Positions 43,637 to 50,971 of a stretch of DNA of 64,000 bases are shown piece by piece; position 1 is the stretch's first letter; each line of letters starts with the position of its first letter. Origin of the DNA: Haloglomus irregulare. Lineage in GTDB: Archaea > Halobacteriota > Halobacteria > Halobacteriales > Haloarculaceae. The notes beneath the pieces were generated by a model, which saw nothing but the letters and a program-made list of their open reading frames with translations, did not search any database and was not told the origin of the DNA. The position numbers and the translations under genes were made by a program. The stretch is from the NCBI RefSeq assembly GCF_007421925.1, contig NZ_QMDX01000005.1, positions 124,001 through 188,000 on the forward strand, read 5' to 3'.

Positions 43637-45373
43637 ATGGTCGATATCGATATCTCGGAGCCGGGTGGCGGTTCCGGTTCCGGCGCCGGCTCCCCGGGAC
43701 CGTCGCTTCCGTACTTCCTCGGAACGCGGCTGGCCGGGATGCTGGTGGTCCTCGCGGTGGTGTACCTCACGCGACCGCTGTGGCACGGGTTCGTGTACGG
43801 GATGCTGTACTCGCCGTCCAGCCTCGTCCTGACCGGTGGGGCCGTCGTGACCGCGCTGGTCCTGTGGTTCCTCCCGCCGTGGTGGCTCGGCCGGGACACG
43901 CCGCTCGCCCCGCTGATCGACCTCCTGTTCGGAAGCGACGGTCCGGCGGCCGACTCGCCGATCTCGGGGGATTCGACCAGTCAGCGGAAACTCCGCGTCT
44001 TTGCCGTCGTCTTCGGCGTCCTGTTCGCGCTGTCAATCGTCGTCGGCATCCCGGCCGGGGCACTGGAGCAGCGGAGCCTCGCGGAGCGGACGATGTCCGA
44101 GGCGACGGAACTCGAGACGTTCCCGCAGGCGAACCCCGATAACCCGCGCGTGGTCCCCCGCGAGGTGTCGGACATCTCGACCCGCGGCTCGGTCTCCTAC
44201 CGACAGCATCGACTCGGCGCGAGCGACATCGCGCGGCAGGAGGACGGCTCGCTGGCCTGGTCGTACCCCATCCAGCCCGACGGGCCCCGGAACAAGCTGC
44301 TGGAGAACCAGCGCGGCGTCCTCGTCGCCAACATGACCGCCATCGACGACCGACAGACGACGGCCTACGACGACGAGGAGTTCACCTACGGCCAGGGGAT
44401 GTACCTCCAGCGGTCGGCCGACTGGCAGCTGAAGAAGACCGACTACCTCGCGCGCTACGACGACGACGCCGTCGAGTTCACCGAGGACGGCACGCCGTAC
44501 ATGTACTTCCCGAAGACGGAGCACGAGTGGAAGCTCCTTCCCTTCCCCCACACGGTGCCGACGTGGGGCGGTGGAGCGCTGGTCCACCCCGACGGCGAGA
44601 TCGAACACCTCTCGCCCGCCGAGGCGCAGGAGAACGAGATCCTCGACGGACAGCGGCTCTACCCGCTGACACTGACTCGGACCGAGGTCGAGTCGTTGAG
44701 CTACCGGGAGGGCATCGTCAACCAGCTCCCCGTCGTCGGTGCCCACGAGGGTGAGATCGAGATCGCCGGGCTCCCGCAGGGCGCCAGCAACGAGCAGCCG
44801 TTCGTCGTCGACCTGGAGGGCGAGCGGATGTCGTACGTCACGGCGATGGAGCCCTTCGGGGTGGACTCCCGTGGCCTCGACGAGGTGTGGTTCGCCGACG
44901 CGGAGACCGGCGAGTACACCTACTTCGGCACGGACGACGAGACCCTGACCGGTCCCGAGCGGGCCATGGGTATCGCCCGGTCCGCCGACTCCCAGACCAA
45001 CTGGGGAGAGAACTTCGTCGTCACGGAGCCCGTTCCGGTGACGGTCGACGGCAGCCTCTGGTGGCAGATCAAGGTGTCACCGACGGACTTCACCGACGTC
45101 ACCCGGAACGTGTTCGTCAACGCCGACACCGGGGAGGCCGTAGAGATCCGCGGTGACAGGGGTGTCCGGGAGTTCATCGCGGGCGACATCGACGGCACAC
45201 CGTCGGATGACGGCAGCGACGGGAACGGGACGGGCGGTTCGGGCTCCGACGTCGCGTACGTCATCGTCATCACCGACGACGACGGGAACGTGGTCGACCG
45301 CATCGAGGTCGAGCAGGGCCAGGACACGCGGATCGTCAACTCGGGCAACCGGACGGCGACCCCACAGCCCTGA
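43637..45373 (+). CDS. haloarchaeal multi-pass membrane protein with large exterior domain
   Basis: A 578-aa protein. A Gly/Ser-rich start is followed by three membrane helices (FLGTRLAGMLVVLAVVYLTR, LVLTGGAVVTALVLWFLPPWW, VFAVVFGVLFALSIVVGIPAG) within the first 150 residues, then about 420 residues of an acidic domain with many Tyr and Asp residues and a Gly/Ser/Asp linker near 535. Likely extracellular. I know no function; similar membrane proteins of about 570 aa occur in haloarchaea. An ATG with local CATATC just upstream. Confidence 0.7.
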   Translation: MVDIDISEPGGGSGSGAGSPGPSLPYFLGTRLAGMLVVLAVVYLTRPLWHGFVYGMLYSPSSLVLTGGAVVTALVLWFLPPWWLGRDTPLAPLIDLLFGSDGPAADSPISGDSTSQRKLRVFAVVFGVLFALSIVVGIPAGALEQRSLAERTMSEATELETFPQANPDNPRVVPREVSDISTRGSVSYRQHRLGASDIARQEDGSLAWSYPIQPDGPRNKLLENQRGVLVANMTAIDDRQTTAYDDEEFTYGQGMYLQRSADWQLKKTDYLARYDDDAVEFTEDGTPYMYFPKTEHEWKLLPFPHTVPTWGGGALVHPDGEIEHLSPAEAQENEILDGQRLYPLTLTRTEVESLSYREGIVNQLPVVGAHEGEIEIAGLPQGASNEQPFVVDLEGERMSYVTAMEPFGVDSRGLDEVWFADAETGEYTYFGTDDETLTGPERAMGIARSADSQTNWGENFVVTEPVPVTVDGSLWWQIKVSPTDFTDVTRNVFVNADTGEAVEIRGDRGVREFIAGDIDGTPSDDGSDGNGTGGSGSDVAYVIVITDDDGNVVDRIEVEQGQDTRIVNSGNRTATPQP

Positions 45374-45446
45374 GGCTGACGGGTTCACGGCCACGTCCCC
45401 GACCGGTCGGCGCCACCGTTATCATCACCTGTCGTAATGGATGGGT

Positions 45447-45731
45447 ATGCGCCTACCTGAGGTCAGAGACCTGTTCGCACGGGAACTGACGTTCCCCGTC
45501 CGTTGCGAGGTCGTGGTCGAGGAACTGGGTGACCGGGAGCTGGAGTCCCCACGTGGCGGGAGCGAGACCATCGCCGAGGTACTGGGTCGCTGTGAGGAGG
45601 AGACGTTCGACTCAGCCGACGGGCTCCACGACGCGCTCCTGACGTTCGTGAGCGAGGGGTTCGTCGGCCGACGCTTCTACGACGACCGCGGCGGCCAGTC
45701 CGTCGACCCCGAGGAGGAGGTGTCGTTCTGA
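45447..45731 (+). CDS. DUF5789 family protein
   Basis: A 94-aa protein MRLPEVRDLFARELTFPVRCEVVVEELGDRELESP... with TIAEVLGR and FVGRRFYDDRGG, the layout of the haloarchaeal DUF5789 family. Acidic, soluble, no cofactor motif beyond one Cys pair region. Its stop overlaps the adkA start (TGATG), so the two are co-translated. An alternative ATG six bases upstream is possible. Confidence 0.8.
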   Translation: MRLPEVRDLFARELTFPVRCEVVVEELGDRELESPRGGSETIAEVLGRCEEETFDSADGLHDALLTFVSEGFVGRRFYDDRGGQSVDPEEEVSF

Positions 45732-46303
45732 TGGGCGTCACCGTCCTCGCAGGGGTCCCGGGCGTCGGGCTGACCGCACTGGCCGAGCGCGCGCGAAAGC
45801 AGCTCTCCGACGAGTACGAGCTGGTCAATTTCGGCGACGTGATGCTGGAGCAGGCGGTCGCGAACGACCTCGTGGAGACCCGCGGCGACCTGGCCGGTCT
45901 CCCGCGGGAGACGACCCGCCGACTCCAGCGTCGGGCCGGCGAGTACGTCGCCGACCGGTCGGACGCCGCCGAGGTCCTGTTGACCACCCATCTGGTCGTC
46001 GAGACCGACGTCGGGCTGTTGCCCGGCCTCCCCGACGCCGTCCTCCGGGACGTGGACCCGGACCTGCTGGTCGTGGTCGAGACGACCCCCGAGACGGTCC
46101 GGGAACGGCGCACGGAGTCGCCGCGGGGCTACGAGGACGAGACGGCCCTCGCCATCGAGTTCGAGCAGGACTTCAACCGGACCGCTGCCTTCGAGTACGC
46201 CGTTGCCGCCGACGCGCCGGTTCGACTCGTCGAGAACGAGGCGGATGTCGCGGCCGGAGCCGAGGCGCTCGCCGCGGCCGTCAGCGACCGAGCCGAGGAC
46301 TGA
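45731..46303 (+). CDS. adkA: archaeal adenylate kinase (AdkA-type)
   Basis: A 190-aa P-loop kinase, MGVTVLAGVPGVGLTALAERA. The P-loop GVPGVGLTAL has Leu where most Walker A motifs have Lys; methanogen AdkA also departs here (GVPGVGGTT), so this fits the archaeal branch. Also present are ELVNFGDVMLEQAV, TTHLVVETDVGLLPGLP and VVVETTPETVRERR. It would phosphorylate AMP. Coupled to the DUF5789 gene by TGATG. Confidence 0.75.
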   Translation: MGVTVLAGVPGVGLTALAERARKQLSDEYELVNFGDVMLEQAVANDLVETRGDLAGLPRETTRRLQRRAGEYVADRSDAAEVLLTTHLVVETDVGLLPGLPDAVLRDVDPDLLVVVETTPETVRERRTESPRGYEDETALAIEFEQDFNRTAAFEYAVAADAPVRLVENEADVAAGAEALAAAVSDRAED

Positions 46304-46363
46304 GCGTCGGGCCACGGACGCGCCCAACCTGGCTCTTTTGCGTCGGCTCGCCGTACCGAGGCC

Positions 46364-47110
46364 ATGCGAATCGGCGCCTCCGTCGGGCCGTTCCATGACC
46401 GTATCGACTCGCTGCCGGACGCGTTCGCGTTCGCGGAGCTGGGGGTCGGCGAGGGCGAGCGTCCCATCGACGACATCGACCCCGAGCGGCTGCGCTCGCG
46501 GCTGGCTGCCGCCGGACTCGACCTGACCGTCCACCTCCCGTACCGGCAGCCGCTCGCGACCCCCGTCCCCGAACTCGATGACGCGACGGCGTCGTATCTC
46601 ACGAGGGCGCTCGACACGGCCGCGGCGGCCGGCGCCGAGGTCGCGGTGGCCCACCCGCGGACGCGGGGCGTCGACCCGACGTCGTCGGCCGCCGTCGACC
46701 GGCTGGCGGCGCTCGCGGCGGCTGGGCGTGAACGCGGCATCACCGTCTGCTTCGAGACCGTCGGCTACGCTGGCGGGCTGGACCTCGAACGGGTCGGAGA
46801 GGTCGTCGTGGCCGCGGACGCGGCCGTCTGTCTCGACCTCGGCTACGCCTACCTCGAGTCCGACGCCGCCGGCGTCGAGTCGTTCCTCGGCTCGTACGGG
46901 GACGCCGTCCGGCATCTCCACCTCCACGGCGTTCGCCGTCGGGGGGACACACATATCCCGCTCGGGAGCGGCGACCTGCCGCTCGAACGGCTCGCCGACG
47001 CCCTCGACGCGGTACACGCCGACGCCACAGCCACCATCGAGGTGTTCACCGACGACGAGGGGTATCTCGACGAGTCGCGCCGCCGGTTCCAGCAGGCGAT
47101 GGCCGACTGA
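46364..47110 (+). CDS. xylose-isomerase-like TIM-barrel protein
   Basis: A 248-aa TIM-barrel, MRIGASVGPFHDRIDSLPDAF. Metal-site features of the AP-endonuclease-2/sugar isomerase superfamily include LTVHLPYRQPL, VAVAHPRTRG, VCFETVGYAGG, VCLDLGYAYLE and HLHLHGVRRRGDTHIPLGSGDLP (His and Asp ligands). CbiR (cobamide remodelling) and sugar epimerases share this fold; the specific substrate is unresolved. Confidence 0.8.
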   Translation: MRIGASVGPFHDRIDSLPDAFAFAELGVGEGERPIDDIDPERLRSRLAAAGLDLTVHLPYRQPLATPVPELDDATASYLTRALDTAAAAGAEVAVAHPRTRGVDPTSSAAVDRLAALAAAGRERGITVCFETVGYAGGLDLERVGEVVVAADAAVCLDLGYAYLESDAAGVESFLGSYGDAVRHLHLHGVRRRGDTHIPLGSGDLPLERLADALDAVHADATATIEVFTDDEGYLDESRRRFQQAMAD

Positions 47111-47294
47111 GCGCGGCGTGGCCACCGGTGCCGACGGGACGGCCGTCCGGTTCGCCACGGACGGTATCGTCCACGTCGTGCCGGGTGCGTCCACCGGAAC
47201 GACCCGCCGCCCCCGGGCCCCGCCACCGGCGCCGGGGTCCCGCGAGGCGCCCGCGGAGCTAGGTACTACATCGCCGGGGCCACAACCGGGCCGT

Positions 47295-48947
47295 ATGACG
47301 TGGTACATCACCCCGGACCACGGGACGTACGAGGGCGCCCGCGAGGCGTTCGAGTGGGGGTTCCCGGAGGGATACAACCTCGCGTGGGACTTCCTCCGGA
47401 AGCACGACGACCTCGACCGCCCGGCACTGAAACAGGGATACCCCGACGGGCGTCGCGAGACGTACTCGTTCCGCGATCTGGACGAGCTATCGAATCAGGT
47501 CGCGAACGCCCTCGCGGCGCGGGGCGTGGGACGCGGTGACCGCGTCGCCATCGTCGTCCCGCAGAAACCGGCCAACCCGGTGACCCATCTCGCGTGCTGG
47601 AAACTGGGCGCGATATCGCTCCCGCTGTCCGTGCTGTTCGGCGACGACGCGCTCCGGTACCGCCTGCGGGACAGCGGGGCCCGGGTCGTCGTCGCGGACG
47701 AGGCGGTCCTCGACACCGTGGCTGCGGTCCGCGGGGACTGTCCCGACCTGGAACACGTCGTCGCCGTCGATGCCGAGGAGCCGGCCGATGACGTCGAACG
47801 GTTCGAGGCGGTCCGCGCCGGCCGGGACACCGCGTTCGACATCGTCGACACCGACGAGGAGACGCCGGCCGTCATCATCTACACCAGCGGGTCGACCGGG
47901 CCGCCGAAGGGCGTCCTCCACACGCACGGGCTCTGGCCCGGCCACTGCCCGGCGTTCTACATGTACTTCGAGCGGGACGTCTTCGACGCGACGTACTGGA
48001 CGCCGGCCGACTGGGCCTGGATCGGGGCGCTCGGCGACGTCGTCTTCCCGGCGTGGCACTACGGCCAGCCGGTTGTCAGCTACCCGATGGGGTCGTTCGA
48101 CCCCGAGACGGCGTTCGAACTGGCCGAGGAGTTCGGGGTGACCGACGCGTTCCTGCCGCCGACGGCCATCCGGATGATGATCCCCGTCGAGGACCCGCTC
48201 GACCGGTACGATCTCGCGCTGGAGACGGTCTGTTCCGGTGGCGAGCCGCTGACCCCCGAAATCCTCGACTGGGCCGACGAGACCCTCGACGGCGTCGCCG
48301 TCAACGAGCTCTACGGCCAGACGGAGGCGAACCTCCTCGTGACCAACTGCCGGGACTGGTTCCCCGCCCAGGCCAGCAGCATGGGCAAACCGGTCGTCGG
48401 CCACGACGTCGCCATCGTCGACCAGGAGACCGGGGCGGAACTCGACGACGGCGAGGTGGGCACCATCGCCGTCGCGCGGGAGAACGACCCGGTCGTCTTC
48501 GAGGAGTACTGGAACGAACCGGAGAGGACCGCGGCGGCCAGCGTCGACGGCCCCGACGGGACGACCTGGCATCTCACCGGGGACCTGGGGTACCGCGACG
48601 ACGACGGCTACTTCTGGTTCAAGACCCGCGATGACGACGTCATCATCACGTCCGGCTACCGGGTCGGCCCTGGTGAGGTCGAACGGGCCATCCTCGAGCA
48701 CCCCGACGTGGCACAGGCCGGCGTCGTCGGTGTCCCACACGAGACCCGCGGCGAGGTGATCAAGGCCTTCGTCGAACCCGTCGCCGGCCGCGTCGGCGAC
48801 GAGACACTCAAGCAGGAGATCCAGGCCCTGGTGAGGAACGACCTGGCGAAGTACGAGTACCCCCGGGAGATCGAGTTCGCCGACGAACTGCCGACCACCA
48901 CGACGGGGAAGATCCAGCGGCGGAAGCTCCGCGAGCGGGACGACTGA
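47295..48947 (+). CDS. acyl-CoA synthetase (AMP-forming), ACSM-like
   Basis: A 550-aa adenylate-forming ligase. The AMP motif is AVIIYTSGSTGPPKGVLHTH (about residue 195-214), with GGEPLTPE, ELYGQTEANLLV, TGDLGYRDDDGYFWFKTRDDD and the C-terminal catalytic lysine in TTTTGKIQRRKL. The MTWYITPDHGTYEGAREAFEWGFPEGYNLAWDF N-terminus fits the medium-chain (ACSM)/aromatic acid CoA ligase branch. The truncated paaA downstream raises the possibility of aromatic-acid activation, but this is inference. Confidence 0.92.
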   Translation: MTWYITPDHGTYEGAREAFEWGFPEGYNLAWDFLRKHDDLDRPALKQGYPDGRRETYSFRDLDELSNQVANALAARGVGRGDRVAIVVPQKPANPVTHLACWKLGAISLPLSVLFGDDALRYRLRDSGARVVVADEAVLDTVAAVRGDCPDLEHVVAVDAEEPADDVERFEAVRAGRDTAFDIVDTDEETPAVIIYTSGSTGPPKGVLHTHGLWPGHCPAFYMYFERDVFDATYWTPADWAWIGALGDVVFPAWHYGQPVVSYPMGSFDPETAFELAEEFGVTDAFLPPTAIRMMIPVEDPLDRYDLALETVCSGGEPLTPEILDWADETLDGVAVNELYGQTEANLLVTNCRDWFPAQASSMGKPVVGHDVAIVDQETGAELDDGEVGTIAVARENDPVVFEEYWNEPERTAAASVDGPDGTTWHLTGDLGYRDDDGYFWFKTRDDDVIITSGYRVGPGEVERAILEHPDVAQAGVVGVPHETRGEVIKAFVEPVAGRVGDETLKQEIQALVRNDLAKYEYPREIEFADELPTTTTGKIQRRKLRERDD

Positions 48948-49366
48948 CCGGTCGACCCGCCGTCCGGGCCCGCCTTCCGGGTCGGGTGGTCGGAGCCGCG
49001 AGAGGGGACGCTACCCGGGTGTCGTTCTTCAGGACCGGGCCCCATCGGGCGTCGGCCGTCGCGGTGGCCGTCCTCCTGTCGGACTCCGCGGAGCCCTCGT
49101 CACTTTCCCCATCGGCGTCCGCCCCGTCCTCGCCCGGGGTCACATCCGCGAGCGCCCAGCCGAGGTCGTCGACGCACCCGTCGAGGGGGAGGCTCCGGCC
49201 GACGCCGCGACGGACGGCGGGGCCCCGGCGACACGGCCGCACACCCGCTCGGTCGACCTCGACCTGTCCGCCGACTCCGGGGACCCAGAGGCCATCGTGA
49301 AAGGGTCAGGAAGGGTCGTGGAAGGTGGGTAACCGGCAGAAGCGTGCGGAGGAGCGGCCGGAGGAT
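48948..49366. other. intergenic stretch with possible decayed gene end
   Basis: No complete gene. On the plus strand about 49100-49332 an uninterrupted frame reads ...LVTFPIGVRPVLARGHIRERPAEVV... and ends SADSGDPEAIVKG..VVEGG at a TAA, with haloarchaeal composition but no start codon or family match. The remainder shows nothing. Confidence 0.35.
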
Positions 49367-49810
49367 TCAGTCCTCCGCCCGGGTCGCGTAGACCTCGTCC
49401 GTCCGGTCGGCGTTCAGGACGGCGGCGTCGGTATCGGCGCCGAACTCGTCGACCCGGTCGTGGGCGGCCTCGGCCCACTCCGAGAGGGCCGCGTGCATCC
49501 GCTCGCGCGCCTCGGCGAGCGGGGTCGCGGTGTAACGATAGACGTGGCCGCCCCCCTCGAGCAGGACGCGGCGGCGTTCGGCCAACCCGCGCTCGCGCAG
49601 GGTCCGCAGTGACCGGTTCACGTTGGACCGGTCGCGACCCAGTAGCTGTGCGACTTCGGATGCGGAGCTGTCGGGGGCCCGCAGGAGCCCCAGATAGGCC
49701 TCGCTCTCGCTCGACCGGAGTCCGAACACCGTGTGGAGTACGGTCTCCAGGTCGGGGGGGTCACTCAGTGACGCCTCGGTGTCGTCGTCGCGAGCACCCG
49801 TTCTACTCAT
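49367..49810 (-). CDS. TrmB/MarR-like HTH regulator
   Basis: A 147-aa regulator. The winged helix is VFGLRSSESEAYLGLLRAPDSSASEVAQLLGRDRSNVNRSLRTLRERGLAERRR (residues 29-82 approx.), followed by a beta wing GHVYRYTATPLAEARERM and a helical C-terminus. TrmB-type helix arrangement. Its ATG overlaps the stop of the preceding truncated paaA frame by four bases (ATGA), so translation may be coupled. Confidence 0.85.
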   Translation of the reverse strand: MSRTGARDDDTEASLSDPPDLETVLHTVFGLRSSESEAYLGLLRAPDSSASEVAQLLGRDRSNVNRSLRTLRERGLAERRRVLLEGGGHVYRYTATPLAEARERMHAALSEWAEAAHDRVDEFGADTDAAVLNADRTDEVYATRAED

Positions 49811-50202
49811 ACCGGTATCTGCTCCAGCCCCACTGAAACCAGTTTTTCAGGCTCCCGACCCACTCTCACCCGAAACCGTCTAGAGTTCGGCCTCGCTCCC
49901 CGCTGGGGGTCAGCCTGTCGCCTCGAACGCCCCCCGCGGGTCTTGCCGCCGAGGGTCTCGGCGGCCCGGTAGAGCAGCTGCCCGTGGCCGACCTCGTCCT
50001 GTGCCTGGGCGCTGACCGCGAGCGTCCGGTCCGGGCTGGGCGCCTGCCGGATGAACGGGCGCTCGATGTACGCGCCCATGACCTCGCTGTTCGCGTGGAA
50101 CCGTGTCATCCGGGTCGCCGCCTCGCGGTACTCCCGGGGCAACTCGTCCGTGGGTCCGAACTGGCGGGGGCCCGCTCGCCCCGTCACGCCGGACGGGTCC
50201 AT
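49807..50202 (-). pseudogene. paaA: truncated phenylacetyl-CoA oxygenase subunit A
   Basis: Residues 1-89 of a 131-aa frame match the N-terminus of PaaA: QFGPTDELPREYREAAT, RFHANSEVMGAYIERPFIRQAPS and VQDEVGHGQLLYRAAETLG-type sequence (here AQDEVGHGQLLYRAAETL), including the HANSE and DEVGH diiron ligands. After GGKTR (base 49936) homology stops and 42 unrelated residues follow; a normal PaaA is over 300 aa. The frame then overlaps the start of the regulator. A remnant of a phenylacetate locus. Confidence 0.8.
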
Positions 50203-50285
50203 ACCGGCAGTATTCGCACCAGCGACGAACCGGTTGGCCCGTCCATGGGGCGGGTTTAACGGACTCCGGTGCGTGAGTGTGTAGC

Positions 50286-50927
50286 ATGCGTCCGGAGTGT
50301 CTCGTCGTCGAGTTCCGGGTGACCGGCGACGACTGCCCCCTCGCCGAGGCCTCCCGGGCCACCGGCGCCTCCATCGACGCGGCGCCGCCGCTGGTCCGCG
50401 AGGACGGCTACACGCTGCTCCGGGCGAGCACGGCGGACCAGACGGTGGGCGACGTGCTCGACGAGGACGACCGGGTCCGCTTCCTCCACGGCTCCCGCGT
50501 CGACGGCCGGCACAACTACCGCTGCCTGTCGAAGGAGCGCTGCGTCGTCCACGACCTCGTCGACGTGGGCTTTCTCGTCGAGTCGGTCCATCACCGCGAC
50601 GGCACCGAGCGCCACGTGGGCGCCGTCGTAGGCTACGACGTGCTCGACGTCGTCATCGAGGCCGCCAGCGACCGCGTCGGCGTCTCGCTGGAGCGGGTCA
50701 CCACGCTGGGGGAGGAGGGTGACACGCCCGTCGCGCAGCGATGGGACCTGACCCCGGCCCAGGAGGCGGCCATCCAGGCCGCCATCGCCGCGGGCTACTT
50801 CGACATCCCGCGGCAGGCGACCGCCTCCGAGGTGGCCGACGACCTCGACATCTCGAAGTCGGCCTTCCTCGAACGGCTTCGACGGGGCCAGGGGTCGCTG
50901 TTCACCCAGCTGTTCGGCGACCCGTGA
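50286..50927 (+). CDS. bacterio-opsin-activator-like HTH_10 regulator
   Basis: A 213-aa protein MRPECLVVEFRVTGDDCPLAEASR. The N-terminal two thirds is an alpha/beta sensing domain; the C-terminus LTPAQEAAIQAAIAAGYFDIPRQATASEVADDLDISKSAFLERLRRGQGSL is the HTH_10 (Bat) DNA-binding domain. Such proteins regulate various haloarchaeal genes; target unknown. 44 bases before tmcA. Confidence 0.9.
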   Translation: MRPECLVVEFRVTGDDCPLAEASRATGASIDAAPPLVREDGYTLLRASTADQTVGDVLDEDDRVRFLHGSRVDGRHNYRCLSKERCVVHDLVDVGFLVESVHHRDGTERHVGAVVGYDVLDVVIEAASDRVGVSLERVTTLGEEGDTPVAQRWDLTPAQEAAIQAAIAAGYFDIPRQATASEVADDLDISKSAFLERLRRGQGSLFTQLFGDP

Positions 50928-50971
50928 CGGCTGACCGACGGAGCCTTCCCCCTCGCGGCCGGCGGGCCGAC

